From the NCBI RefSeq assembly GCF_023712425.1, contig NZ_JAMAYG010000002.1:248001-312000 (forward strand): 64,000 nucleotides of DNA, read 5' to 3'. Shown piece after piece: positions 26,629-36,106 of this stretch (positions within the stretch are counted from its first letter, which is position 1; each line of letters opens with the position of its first letter). Made by a program: the position numbers and the translations under genes. The notes under the pieces are model-generated. The model was given only the letters and a program-made list of their open reading frames with translations. It searched no databases and was not told the DNA's origin. This DNA comes from Rothia sp. P100. GTDB taxonomy: Bacteria; Actinomycetota; Actinomycetes; Actinomycetales; Micrococcaceae.

Positions 26629-27894
26629 TTAGGCCTGAACTGAAGCGGGCTTCTCAGCTACTTCATCAGTGTCAAGGTCCTTGTCAGCTCCGAAGGCCCG
26701 AGCAAAGCGTTCGGTGAGGCTTGCAATTGCGCCGTCACCGGTGACATTTGTTGCGGTTCCGAAGGAGTCCTGGGCCAGGTAAAGAGCAATCATCAGCGCG
26801 ATCATCGCGTCATCGAAACCAAGCATGGACTGTAGCAGGCCGATAGCGGTCATGACAGCGCCACCGGGGACGCCGGGAGCTGCCACCATCATAATGCCTA
26901 ATACGAGGACCACGGGAATCATATCCAGGAAGGACAGCGAGCCCGTGGTCATGTAGATAACCGCTACCGCGCAGGAGGTAATAGTAATCATGGAGCCTGA
27001 AAGGTGGATGGTAGCGCACAGAGGGATCGCGAAGTCCACGATTCTGCCCTTAATACCCACCTTTTTCGCTGAGTCAACGGTGACTGGGATGGTAGCTGCT
27101 GAGGACTGGGTACCAATAGCGGTGAAGTAAGCAGGGAGCATTCCCTTGAGCATGCTGAAGGGGTTACGCTTACTGACTGCACCTGCAACGGAATACTGAA
27201 GAGTCAACATAACCCAGTGCAGAATGATGACCATGATAAAGACCTTGCCAAAGACAGCCAGAATCTGACCGACCTGACCTGCCAGAGTCATGTTGGCAAA
27301 AACTCCAACAATGTGGACCGGTAGCAGAGGAATGATGACGCGGCCCAGTAGCTTCTCAATGATGGTTTGGAAGTCCTGGAAGAGTTCCAGCATATTCTTG
27401 GTTTTTAGCGCGGTCAGACCCAGACCCAGAATGAAAGCAAGGATGAGGGCACTCATCACCGACATGATGGGGTCAAGAGTGAACTCAAGGTAACCCGAAG
27501 ACAGCGACTCTTCAGGGTTCTCAAAAACTGTCAGCTGCTGACCCTTTAGGATGATGGGGTAGATAAAGTGAGCTACGCTCACGGCGAGGAAACCAGCGGT
27601 AATGCTCGAGATGTAGGCGAGGCCCACTGTCGTGCCAAGAAGCTTGCCCGCTCCCTTAGCTAAAGATCCAATACCGGGCACGATAAAACCGATAATAATG
27701 AGAGGAATAGCGAAGCTGAGGAAGGCGCTAAAAATCGTAGAGAACGACACGAATAGCTGAACCACAAGGTCGGTGGGGATACCGCTACCAAGGGCGCTGT
27801 TGAGGCCATCGATAAGGCCGGGGGTAAAGGCGCCGATGAGAATACCGCTAACGATTGCAACGATAATCCACACCAGCAGAGGGATCTTCTTCAT
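26629..27894 (-). CDS. Dicarboxylate/amino acid:cation symporter
   Basis: The 421-residue membrane protein begins MKKIPLLVWIIVAIVSGILI and belongs to the GltP/SstT/DctA family. The serine-rich reentrant loop is seen as GTQSSAATIPVT, and the ion and substrate sites as HLSGSMITITSC, APGVPGGAVMTAIG and FGTATNVTGDGAIASL. It imports dicarboxylates, glutamate or small amino acids with Na+ or H+; the substrate is not decided by the sequence. The C-terminal tail is acidic. The gene appears monocistronic, with 219 bases upstream that hold nothing I recognise. Confidence 0.9.
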   Translation of the reverse strand: MKKIPLLVWIIVAIVSGILIGAFTPGLIDGLNSALGSGIPTDLVVQLFVSFSTIFSAFLSFAIPLIIIGFIVPGIGSLAKGAGKLLGTTVGLAYISSITAGFLAVSVAHFIYPIILKGQQLTVFENPEESLSSGYLEFTLDPIMSVMSALILAFILGLGLTALKTKNMLELFQDFQTIIEKLLGRVIIPLLPVHIVGVFANMTLAGQVGQILAVFGKVFIMVIILHWVMLTLQYSVAGAVSKRNPFSMLKGMLPAYFTAIGTQSSAATIPVTVDSAKKVGIKGRIVDFAIPLCATIHLSGSMITITSCAVAVIYMTTGSLSFLDMIPVVLVLGIMMVAAPGVPGGAVMTAIGLLQSMLGFDDAMIALMIALYLAQDSFGTATNVTGDGAIASLTERFARAFGADKDLDTDEVAEKPASVQA

Positions 27895-28113
27895 GGTTCC
27901 TCACGGGTTAGTGTTGGGTGCGTGTGTGCACGATGGTTTAGAAGTTTCAGTTTAGGCACATTGCCCTGTTAAAGGGCACCTCAGAGTGTTTTTTAGGTCT
28001 ATTCGTGGGTGGTATCACGCCTATTATTTTCCATACTGAGAAATGCTGGGCTAGATACCGGCAACAGGGCCATCTGGTGCTAGGTGAGAGCTCACCTCTC
28101 ACTGACCTTGCAG

Positions 28114-28590
28114 CTAGCGGTGAGGTGCGTCAATAATCTGGTTGGTGATGCGTGCAGTGCTAATGACCCTGCCCGATTCATCGGTGATCTCCACACTGTG
28201 TACGCACACCGTTTTGCCTAGCTTGAGGGAACGGCATACTCCGGTTACCACTCCTCGGGACGCCGAGCGCAGGTGGGTGATATTGAGATCAACACCCACG
28301 GCCACCTTGCCTTGCTCTGCTACCGAAAGAAAAGCAGCAACAGAACCTAAGGTTTCTGCTAAGGCGGCTGTGGCCCCTCCGTGCAGCAATCCTATTACTT
28401 GGGTATTGCCTTCTACCGGCATCGTTGCTACAGAATATTCTGGTGAAAGGTGCTGGAATTTTATACCCAGCTTTTCAGTGAGACCATCGAGCTTTAGTCC
28501 AGCAAAATAGATGTGGTAGTGGGGTGGGATGCCGGCGGACGTTAGCTCGGCTAGTCTTTGATCAGTGATAGGGGGTTCAGAAGTAGCCAT
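28114..28590 (-). CDS. Hotdog-fold thioesterase (PaaI/MenI-like)
   Basis: The 158-residue protein has the hotdog thioesterase motif LLHGGATAALAETLGSVAAF (about residues 68-87) and VGVDLNITHLRSA. Enzymes of this group hydrolyse acyl-CoA thioesters, such as phenylacetyl-CoA derivatives or 1,4-dihydroxy-2-naphthoyl-CoA in menaquinone synthesis. The substrate is unknown. AAGGA precedes the ATG by about 5 bases. It is divergent from polA, with a 103-base shared upstream region. Confidence 0.85.
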   Translation of the reverse strand: MATSEPPITDQRLAELTSAGIPPHYHIYFAGLKLDGLTEKLGIKFQHLSPEYSVATMPVEGNTQVIGLLHGGATAALAETLGSVAAFLSVAEQGKVAVGVDLNITHLRSASRGVVTGVCRSLKLGKTVCVHSVEITDESGRVISTARITNQIIDAPHR

Positions 28591-28693
28591 GAGAATCCTT
28601 AGACAGAGGTCGGTCGGTAGAGGGGTGCCAAGGGGAGCGCACCCTCATCAGAGGGTTGCAGACAGGGGTAGAGCAGCCCGGTAGGATGGGTAT

Positions 28694-31516
28694 GTGACTA
28701 ACTCTAGCGAAACTCCAGCCCAGCCCCATCAAAAATTAATGATCATTGACGGGCATTCTCTTGCCTTTCGCTCCTTCTACGGGGCGCCTGTGGATGTCTT
28801 TGTCAACGCTGAAGGGCAGCATACTAACGCTGTCTATGGCTTTTTATCGACCCTCTTGAGCCTCATCAAAAGCGAGCAACCCACCCATATTATTGCTGCT
28901 TTCGATCTCTCAGGCGGCACCTTCCGCACCGAGCAGTACGAAGAATACAAGGGCGGTCGCAATGAGACGCCGCCTGAATTCTTGGGGCAGATTGAGCTGA
29001 TTCAGAAAGTTCTAAAAGCCCTGAACATTCCAGCGGTTACCCTGGAGAACTACGAAGCAGATGACATCGTGGCCACTTACACCCGCCAGGGCCGCGAGGC
29101 CGGTTTTGAGGTTGCAATTGTTTCAGGCGATAGGGACGCTTTTCAGCTGGTCACCGACACCGTAACGGTTCTCTACCCCGTCACCACCGGGCCCTCTAAA
29201 GGCATTAAGTACATGACGCCGGCAGCCGTTGAGGAGAAATATAAGGTTGCACCTCACCTTTACCCCGATTTAGCAGCGCTGACGGGGGAGCAGGCCGATA
29301 ACCTTCCCGGCGTCCCCGGAGTGGGCCCCGGCTTTGCCGCAAAATGGATTAACGAGTACGGCAATCTTGACGGTGTGTTAGAAAATGCCGAAAAAATCAA
29401 GGGTAAAAAGGGTGAGGCACTGCGGGAGCATGTTGAGGATGTGCTGCGCAACCGTCGTCTGAACCGCTTAGTTGATGACCTTGAACTTCAGACCACGCTA
29501 GCTGATGCTGACCACTATGGTCCTGAAGCTGAAGAATTAGAAGAACTCTTCAATTACCTAGAGTTTAACTCTATTCGCAAGCGAGTGGCTGAGGTTTTTG
29601 CTACTCAGCAGGAAGCCATGCCGATGGTAGAGATGAGCGTAGAGAACTGCCAGCAGATTGACTCCGCCGCTCAGCTTTTGGAGTTCCTGAACGGGGCGGC
29701 CGCTAGCATTGCAGCTGTAGAGCGCACGATTCCCGTGCCGGACCGTCTAGAGTCAGCTGTTACTGTTCTGCCGGTTATTGATGAAGATTCTCCTGATAAT
29801 GGTTTTGCTCATGAAAAGAGTATTCACGGTCTAATCTTGCTGGCTGGAGCTCGTGCGGCTTACGTTGACTTTGGTTCTCTTACCAATGACCTGAAACAAG
29901 CGCTCACTACCTGGCTTGAAGATTCAACTGCCACCAAAACTATCTTTGACCTAAAACAGCACTTTAAGTCTCTTTCTGCATACGGCTATACCCCAAACGG
30001 TGTCATCGAAGACCCTGTGCTTTCTTCTTACGTCTGCGGTTACATTCCTGCGGCTAAGCAGCGCACCTTTAACGGTGTGCTCACTGAGCTCAGTGACCGT
30101 TATCTGGGGCTCAGCCTTCCGCAACCCCAGCAGGCACCAGCTCAGGGCGAGCTATTTGCTGTAGGGCCTGTGGTTGACCTTGAGCACTCTGGGTTGGTGG
30201 CACGCTACATCCAAGAACTTGCTTACGCCTTACATGCTGATCTGGTGGCCAAGGAGCAGCTCGCTCTCTACGAGAACATTGAATTGCCTATGGCAAGCGT
30301 CCTTGCTCGCATGGAAATCCTTGGCATTGCTCTTGATAGTAATAACGTATCCGAGCTCAAGGACTACTACGGTCAGCATGTTGAAAGTGCTACTGAGGCT
30401 GCCTATTCGGTACTGGGTCACGAGGTTAACCTCAGCTCACCCAAACAGTTGCAGGGGGTCCTCTTTGAAGAGTTGGGGCTGCCCACCACTCGTAAGTTGA
30501 AGAGCGGTTACTCAACGGATGCTGATTCGCTGCAGGGTATTTTGGGTCAGGTGAACGAGGAGACCGCCGGTGCCAAGTTCCTGGTACAACTGCAGACCTA
30601 CCGGGATTACCTTAAACTTAAGCAGACAGTTGAAGGTTTGCAGAAGGCGACTGCGGCTGACGGACGCATCCACACCACTTTCCAGCAGAACGTGGCAGCG
30701 ACCGGTCGTCTTTCGTCCACAGATCCTAACCTGCAGAACATCCCCATCCGCACAGAAGAAGGCCGCAAGATCCGTGATGCTTTCGTGGTTGCACCGGGGC
30801 CGATTGACGGGCATGAGTACTCAACCCTGCTGACCGCAGACTACTCTCAGATTGAAATGCGCATCATGGTGCACCTTTCGGGGGACGAAAGCCTCATCGA
30901 GGCCTACCTTGACGGTGAAGATTTGCACCGCTTCGTTGGTTCGGAGGTCTTCGGTGTCCAGCCAGAAGATGTCACCTCTGAGATGCGTTCTAAGGTAAAG
31001 GCGATGTCCTATGGTCTTGCTTACGGTCTTTCACCCTTCGGATTGTCTAAGCAGTTAGGTATTTCGGTGGATGAGGCAACCAGCCTACGCACCAACTACT
31101 TCAAGCGCTTCGGCAAGGTTGGTAAATTCTTACGTACCGTGGTCAAAGAAGCGCATAACAATGGCTACACCCAGACCATGTTCGGACGCCGCCGCTACCT
31201 GCCTGATTTGGGCAGCTCAAACCGCCAGCGTCGTGACGCTGCCGAGCGAGCCTCTCTCAACTCGCCCATTCAGGGCACCGCTGCAGACATCATCAAGATC
31301 GCCATGATTCGCGTTGATGAACGCCTTCGGGCTGAGGGTCTCATGTCACGTATGCTTCTGCAGATCCACGACGAACTTATTATCGAAGTTGCCCACGGTG
31401 AAGAGGCGGCAGCCGAGAAGGTGCTGACTGAAGAGATGAGTCAGGCAGCTGATTTGCGTGTGCCGCTGGACGTGCAGGTGGGCTGGGGACGTACCTGGCA
31501 CGAGGCTGGGCATTAG
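28694..31516 (+). CDS. polA: DNA polymerase I
   Basis: The 940-residue protein has a complete 5'-nuclease domain (about 15-310; IDGHSLAFRSFYG, YEADDIVATY, SGDRDAFQLV, GVPGVGPGFAAKW), a middle 3'-exonuclease-like domain (about 320-520) and a polymerase domain. The polymerase motifs are TADYSQIEMRI (A), the O-helix region VKAMSYGLAYGLSPFG (B) and QIHDELIIEV (C). In the middle domain I cannot find the usual DxE start of motif Exo I, so proofreading is probably lost, as in other actinobacterial PolA. The start is GTG 28694. rpsA follows after 387 bases. Confidence 0.97.
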   Translation: MTNSSETPAQPHQKLMIIDGHSLAFRSFYGAPVDVFVNAEGQHTNAVYGFLSTLLSLIKSEQPTHIIAAFDLSGGTFRTEQYEEYKGGRNETPPEFLGQIELIQKVLKALNIPAVTLENYEADDIVATYTRQGREAGFEVAIVSGDRDAFQLVTDTVTVLYPVTTGPSKGIKYMTPAAVEEKYKVAPHLYPDLAALTGEQADNLPGVPGVGPGFAAKWINEYGNLDGVLENAEKIKGKKGEALREHVEDVLRNRRLNRLVDDLELQTTLADADHYGPEAEELEELFNYLEFNSIRKRVAEVFATQQEAMPMVEMSVENCQQIDSAAQLLEFLNGAAASIAAVERTIPVPDRLESAVTVLPVIDEDSPDNGFAHEKSIHGLILLAGARAAYVDFGSLTNDLKQALTTWLEDSTATKTIFDLKQHFKSLSAYGYTPNGVIEDPVLSSYVCGYIPAAKQRTFNGVLTELSDRYLGLSLPQPQQAPAQGELFAVGPVVDLEHSGLVARYIQELAYALHADLVAKEQLALYENIELPMASVLARMEILGIALDSNNVSELKDYYGQHVESATEAAYSVLGHEVNLSSPKQLQGVLFEELGLPTTRKLKSGYSTDADSLQGILGQVNEETAGAKFLVQLQTYRDYLKLKQTVEGLQKATAADGRIHTTFQQNVAATGRLSSTDPNLQNIPIRTEEGRKIRDAFVVAPGPIDGHEYSTLLTADYSQIEMRIMVHLSGDESLIEAYLDGEDLHRFVGSEVFGVQPEDVTSEMRSKVKAMSYGLAYGLSPFGLSKQLGISVDEATSLRTNYFKRFGKVGKFLRTVVKEAHNNGYTQTMFGRRRYLPDLGSSNRQRRDAAERASLNSPIQGTAADIIKIAMIRVDERLRAEGLMSRMLLQIHDELIIEVAHGEEAAAEKVLTEEMSQAADLRVPLDVQVGWGRTWHEAGH

Positions 31517-31693
31517 CATAAGCGCTGTTCAATTTCCCGCTAATCCAGCACTGTTCCCGGAGCTAACTAATCTGCACCCCAGTTACTAGTCCTAAGATTA
31601 AATGTCTAGCGCTTTGTGAACCCAAGCGCCCAACTAAGATGAACATCACCCGCTAACTGGGGCTTAAAGGGGTGGGCGCCACGGTCAAAAACG

Positions 31694-31722
31694 TTGACCT
31701 GCACCGTGACGCCGCCTAGACT
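31694..31722 (+). promoter_or_regulatory. Strong vegetative promoter of rpsA
   Basis: TTGACC (31694-31699) and TAGACT (31717-31722) are exactly 17 bases apart in the 387-base gap between polA and rpsA. The rest of that gap holds a 9-bp inverted repeat, CCCCAGTTA (31577-31585) and TAACTGGGG (31654-31662), and no gene. Confidence 0.75.
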
Positions 31723-31736
31723 AGAGTATGTGGCTG

Positions 31737-31757
31737 AACTGTGCCCTGCGCACAGTT
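31737..31757 (+). other. Stem-loop at the start of the rpsA leader
   Basis: AACTGTGC / GCACAGTT form a perfect 8-bp stem with a 5-base loop, starting about 8 bases after the predicted transcript start. The leader is about 175 bases long. The hairpin may protect the message or bind free S1 for autoregulation; neither is proven by sequence. Confidence 0.5.
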
Positions 31758-31903
31758 TATCTGCACGCATTTTGTCCATATCAACGCTCAGTACAGAGAA
31801 CCACCCGGCCTCTTACCTCACGGTCAGCACAGCTAGCTCGTGAAAATGTAAGAAACCGACTGCACTGACCTAGAACCCTATCCATATTGGAGCCCTTTAC
31901 TTT

Positions 31904-33376
31904 ATGAGCACCAACGTTCCCCAGGTTGCAATCAACGACATCGGCACTGAAGAGGACTTCCTCGCAGCAGTTGATGCAACCATCAAATACTTCAACGACG
32001 GCGATCTCGTTTCAGGCGAAGTTGTCAAGGTTGACCACGATGAGGTCCTGCTCGACATCGGTTACAAGACCGAAGGTGTCATCCCCTCACGTGAACTTTC
32101 CATCAAGCACGACGTAGATCCTGACGAAGTTGTTTCCGTTGGTGACACCGTTGAAGCTCTTGTTCTCACCAAAGAGGACAAGGAAGGCCGTCTGATTCTC
32201 TCCAAGAAGCGCGCACAGTACGAGCGCGCCTGGGGCGATATCGAGAAGGTCAAGGAAGAAGACGGCGTCGTTACCGGTACCGTCATTGAGGTTGTCAAGG
32301 GTGGTCTTATCCTCGACATCGGCCTCCGCGGCTTCCTCCCCGCATCACTCGTTGAAATGCGTCGCGTTCGTGACCTGGCACCCTACATCGGCCAGGAAAT
32401 CGAAGCGAAGATTATCGAACTCGACAAGAACCGCAACAACGTTGTTCTGTCACGCCGTGCATGGCTCGAGCAGACCCAGTCAGAGGTTCGCTCAACCTTC
32501 CTCAACCAGCTCGAAAAGGGCCAGGTTCGCACCGGCGTTGTATCCTCCATCGTTAACTTCGGTGCTTTCGTTGACCTCGGTGGCGTTGACGGTCTCGTCC
32601 ACGTTTCCGAACTGTCATGGAAGCACATCGACCACCCCTCAGAGGTTGTCGAAGTTGGCGACGAAGTAACCGTAGAGGTACTCGAAGTTGACCTGGATCG
32701 CGAGCGCGTTTCACTGTCACTGAAGGCTACCCAGGAAGATCCTTGGCAGGCATTTGCCCGCACCCACGCACTGGGTCAGGTTGTTCCCGGTAAGGTCACC
32801 AAGCTCGTTCCCTTCGGCGCATTCGTTCGCGTTGAAGACGGCATCGAAGGCCTGGTTCACATCTCCGAACTCGCAGTTCGCCACGTGGATCTCGCAGAGC
32901 AGGTTGTCTCAGTTAACGACGAACTCTTCGTCAAGGTTATCGACATCGACCTGGACCGCCGCCGTATCTCCCTGTCACTGAAGCAGGCAAACGAAGGTGT
33001 TGACCCCGAGTCAACCGAATTCGATCCCGCTCTCTACGGCATGGCTGCAGAATACGACGACGAGGGTAACTACAAGTACCCCGAGGGCTTCGATCCCGAG
33101 ACCAACGAATGGCTCGAAGGCTTTGAAGCACAGCGCGCTACCTGGGAACAGGAATACGCTGACGCTCAGGCTCGCTGGGAATCACACAAGGTTCAGGTTG
33201 CTAAGGCAGCTGAGGCTGACGCAGAGGCAGCTACTGCTGCACCCGCGTCATCATCTTCTTCAGCTCCCGCTGAAGCAGCACCCACCTCATACTCATCTGA
33301 GAAGCCTGCCGAAACCGGCACCCTGGCTTCCGATGAGGCACTTGCGGAACTGCGTAAGAAGCTGACCGGCAACTAA
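31904..33376 (+). CDS. rpsA: 30S ribosomal protein S1
   Basis: The 490-residue protein contains four S1 (OB-fold) RNA-binding repeats at about residues 35-105, 120-190, 205-275 and 290-360; repeats 3 and 4 contain the classic VDGLVHVSELSW and IEGLVHISELAV. The C-terminal 120 residues are acidic, then Ala/Ser/Pro-rich. Four repeats is the actinobacterial form, shorter than the six of E. coli. Codon choice is highly biased (almost only preferred C-ending or T-ending codons), as expected for a highly expressed gene. GGAG stands 10 bases before the ATG. Confidence 0.97.
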   Translation: MSTNVPQVAINDIGTEEDFLAAVDATIKYFNDGDLVSGEVVKVDHDEVLLDIGYKTEGVIPSRELSIKHDVDPDEVVSVGDTVEALVLTKEDKEGRLILSKKRAQYERAWGDIEKVKEEDGVVTGTVIEVVKGGLILDIGLRGFLPASLVEMRRVRDLAPYIGQEIEAKIIELDKNRNNVVLSRRAWLEQTQSEVRSTFLNQLEKGQVRTGVVSSIVNFGAFVDLGGVDGLVHVSELSWKHIDHPSEVVEVGDEVTVEVLEVDLDRERVSLSLKATQEDPWQAFARTHALGQVVPGKVTKLVPFGAFVRVEDGIEGLVHISELAVRHVDLAEQVVSVNDELFVKVIDIDLDRRRISLSLKQANEGVDPESTEFDPALYGMAAEYDDEGNYKYPEGFDPETNEWLEGFEAQRATWEQEYADAQARWESHKVQVAKAAEADAEAATAAPASSSSSAPAEAAPTSYSSEKPAETGTLASDEALAELRKKLTGN

Positions 33377-33410
33377 TCCTCAGCAGGATGAGAGCTTTAG
33401 GCTAGAAAGG

Positions 33411-33442
33411 GGCCCTTCCACTACGGTGGAAGGGCCTCTTTT
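33411..33442 (+). terminator. Terminator after rpsA
   Basis: An 11-bp stem GGCCCTTCCAC / GTGGAAGGGCC with loop TACG runs into TCTTTT. Confidence 0.92.
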
Positions 33443-33514
33443 GGTAGAGCTCAACTTTTCTTGGGGTGCTCAGCCCCAATAAGGTAGCCATAATCACCCT
33501 CATGTCGGGCTATA

Positions 33515-33558
33515 GTTAACACTGTTTCCAGTGCTTGTTAACCTTTAGTTAACCTATT
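33515..33558 (+). promoter_or_regulatory. Putative PHO-box-like direct repeats upstream of pit
   Basis: GTTAAC begins at 33515, 33537 and 33548, that is at 22- and 11-base steps. The last two units are GTTAACCTTTA and GTTAACCTATT. Eleven-base direct repeats with a GTTnACC core are the form of PhoP sites in Actinobacteria. The next gene is a phosphate permease, 111 bases after the first repeat. Confidence 0.5.
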
Positions 33559-33625
33559 GGCAAGAGTATTAACAGGGCTCGTTTAGAGCCGTAAGACAAG
33601 ATGTATCCCACTGTGAGGGGGACTC

Positions 33626-35242
33626 GTGAATTCCAACGTGGATTCCGGTTCAAAACTTGCAACCCCTGCGTTGCAACGAGACACCACTGATAAGTGGTGG
33701 CACCTGGCCTTCGGCGGCATCATGGCCGTCTCTTTGACACTTTTTACTATCTGGTCCCTGAGTTATGTTGACCAGTCCTCCCACACTATGGTGCTGATGG
33801 CGGCGGTGTTCTTGGGGCTCTTTATGGCCTTCAACATCGGTGGTAATGATGTGGCTAACTCTTTTGGTACCAGCGTCGGTGCAGGCACCCTAACCATCAA
33901 ACAGGCTCTACTCATTGCAGCCGTGTTTGAGGTTTCAGGTGCTGTGATTGCAGGTGGGGCAGTGACCGATACCGTGCGAAGCGGCATCGTCGATCTTGAC
34001 GCTATTGACCTTGATCCCATGCAGTTTGTCTACATCATGATGGCTGCTCTCCTGGGTGCTGCTATTTGGCTGCTGGTTGCTACCCGTATGGGCTGGCCTG
34101 TTTCGACAACTCACTCCATTATTGGCGGTATTGTTGGTGCAGCTCTCATGACCGGTTTTACTACCGGTACCGGCGGCTGGGATATGGTCAAGTGGAGTGC
34201 TATCGGTCAGATTGTTGTGTCATGGGTTCTATCGCCCCTGCTGGGTGGTTTTTTCGCTTGGCTCCTTTTCGGGTGGATTAAAAAGTACATCTTAGGCTAT
34301 AACGAGAAGGCTGATGCAGCCTTGCTTGAAATTAAAAAGAACCTTGATGAGCAACGCTCTATCGAGGACCACGATGGTTTCCAGCGCATCACTGACCTTC
34401 AGCAGGACGCTTACATCAATGCCATGTCCAGCAAAAAGAAGTTCAAGCTGAAGAAGCTGGACCCTGAGGCTGTTGAAACCGAGTACTACCGTCAAATCCA
34501 CAAAATTGATGTGAAGGCAAAGCGCAAGGACTCACACCGTGCTCTTGAGGTTTATGTACCCCTTCTTGCCGCCTTCGGGGCTGTGGTCATCTCAGCAATG
34601 ATGCTCTTCAAGGGCTTGGACAATCTCAACCTCGGTATCACAACCGCAGGGAACATCATGATTATGACCATGATTGGTATTCTCGTCTGGGTTAGCGTTA
34701 CCGTTTTTGCTCGCAGCCTGCAGAAGCAGGAACTATCGCGCGCAACTTTCATTATTTTTGCTTGGCTCCAGGTTTTCACCGCAGCCGCTTTCGCCTTCAG
34801 CCACGGGGCTAACGATATCGCAAACGCTATCGGCCCCTTCGTTGCAATTCTGGATGTCCTCAGGACCGACTCCATCGGTGATGAAGCTGTGGTACCCCTG
34901 CCCGCACTTATTACCTTCGGTGTAGCTCTTATCGTCGGTCTTTGGTTCGTTGGCCGTAGAGTTATTGCTACTGTAGGCCACGGTCTGACCAAGATGCACC
35001 CCTCCTCAGGTTTCGCTGCTGAGCTTGCTGCAGCCGGGGTCGTAATGACCGCTTCGGTACTTGGCCTGCCAGTTTCATCAACCCACATTCTGATCGGTGC
35101 GGTTCTGGGTGTCGGTATAGTGAATAAGAGCGCTAACTGGAAGCTGATGCGGCCCATCGCGCTTGCCTGGGTTATTACCCTGCCAATTTCGGCGGCTATT
35201 GGTGCCGGTGGCGTGCTAGCTATTACCGCTATCTTCTCTTAG
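33626..35242 (+). CDS. pit: PiT-family inorganic phosphate permease
   Basis: The 538-residue membrane protein has both copies of the PiT signature: [19 protein letters not shown] near residue 70 and [14 protein letters not shown] near 395. Helices are grouped in two halves divided by a long charged cytosolic loop (about residues 215-305). It imports phosphate, often as a metal-phosphate complex, driven by a cation gradient. The GTG start follows GAGGGGG. The gene is framed by the rpsA terminator and its own strong terminator, so it is a separate unit, probably under phosphate control. Confidence 0.93.
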   Translation: MNSNVDSGSKLATPALQRDTTDKWWHLAFGGIMAVSLTLFTIWSLSYVDQSSHTMVLMAAVFLGLFMAFNIGGNDVANSFGTSVGAGTLTIKQALLIAAVFEVSGAVIAGGAVTDTVRSGIVDLDAIDLDPMQFVYIMMAALLGAAIWLLVATRMGWPVSTTHSIIGGIVGAALMTGFTTGTGGWDMVKWSAIGQIVVSWVLSPLLGGFFAWLLFGWIKKYILGYNEKADAALLEIKKNLDEQRSIEDHDGFQRITDLQQDAYINAMSSKKKFKLKKLDPEAVETEYYRQIHKIDVKAKRKDSHRALEVYVPLLAAFGAVVISAMMLFKGLDNLNLGITTAGNIMIMTMIGILVWVSVTVFARSLQKQELSRATFIIFAWLQVFTAAAFAFSHGANDIANAIGPFVAILDVLRTDSIGDEAVVPLPALITFGVALIVGLWFVGRRVIATVGHGLTKMHPSSGFAAELAAAGVVMTASVLGLPVSSTHILIGAVLGVGIVNKSANWKLMRPIALAWVITLPISAAIGAGGVLAITAIFS

Positions 35243-35254
35243 TCCCAGTGATAC

Positions 35255-35295
35255 AAAGTCCGGGTGCCCTCCTTGAGCAGGGCACCCGGACTTTT
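35255..35295. terminator. Bidirectional terminator after pit
   Basis: A perfect 16-bp stem AAAGTCCGGGTGCCCT / AGGGCACCCGGACTTT with 8-base loop lies between convergent pit and the YigZ gene. Confidence 0.93.
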
Positions 35296-35336
35296 ATGCT
35301 CTTATCCCACGGGTAGGCGGGTTGACCGAGCGGTAT

Positions 35337-36029
35337 CTAGCTGAGATCCACCCAGCTGCTGCCACGCCAGTGGATGGTGGTGCTGCCGGCGGTGAGTGAG
35401 GCAAGTTGTTCTTCGGTAGTTGTGCGGTTGGCGTCTTGGTCGAAGACACCTAAGGTAAGGCGTGCGCCATCAGCAAGATAGTCGGTGCTCAACACCGCGT
35501 AGCCCAGTGAACGCAGGTCATTTTCCAGCCTGCCTGCCTCGTGATGACCAACTTCAAGGGTGCCTAAGCGCAGGCGTTCTCTGGGTATCAAGGGTGCCGC
35601 GTCGAGCACCTGCACTACGGCCTCTGTGTAGGCGCGTACTAGCCCGCCAGCACCTAGTTTGATGCCGCCGAAGTAGCGCACTACCACTGCGACAATATCC
35701 GATAGGTCGGTTGTCTCAGCACCGTCCCTTCCCTCGGTACGGCGTGCTAGCAGAGCCTGGAGCATGGGGATGCCGGCGGTTCCGGCAGGTTCGCCGTCGT
35801 CTGAGGAACGCTGGACGTCGCGGTCAGCGCCAATAACGAAAGCTGAGCAGACGTGTCGAGCATCGTGGTAGCGTTTGCGGACAGATTCAATAAATGCCCG
35901 TGCTTCTTGCTCGCTCTCAACTCTCTGGACGAAACCAATGAACTCGGATCGTTTAATCTCAAGCAGAGATTGAACGGGAGCTTGGGTAGCCAGTACGGTA
36001 TAGCGATTAGCTCGTGTTTCTTGCGTCAT
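35337..36029 (-). CDS. YigZ/IMPACT family protein
   Basis: The 230-residue protein has the N-terminal IMPACT domain (about 20-135) with KRSEFIGFVQRVESE, ARHVCSAFVIG, SSDDGEPAGTAGIPML and VVRYFGGIKLGAGGL. The C-terminal 85 residues form a ferredoxin-like domain. Family members are conserved in bacteria and probably act on nucleic acids or translation; the exact role is unknown. It converges on pit and is divergent from coaE. Confidence 0.9.
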   Translation of the reverse strand: MTQETRANRYTVLATQAPVQSLLEIKRSEFIGFVQRVESEQEARAFIESVRKRYHDARHVCSAFVIGADRDVQRSSDDGEPAGTAGIPMLQALLARRTEGRDGAETTDLSDIVAVVVRYFGGIKLGAGGLVRAYTEAVVQVLDAAPLIPRERLRLGTLEVGHHEAGRLENDLRSLGYAVLSTDYLADGARLTLGVFDQDANRTTTEEQLASLTAGSTTIHWRGSSWVDLS

Positions 36030-36106
36030 GCTCTCTATCTTAGTTTCTTATGACGCACATGAGCTGAGTAAGGGGGAGTAGGCTAGGTGCACATAAAGGA
36101 GGCAGA

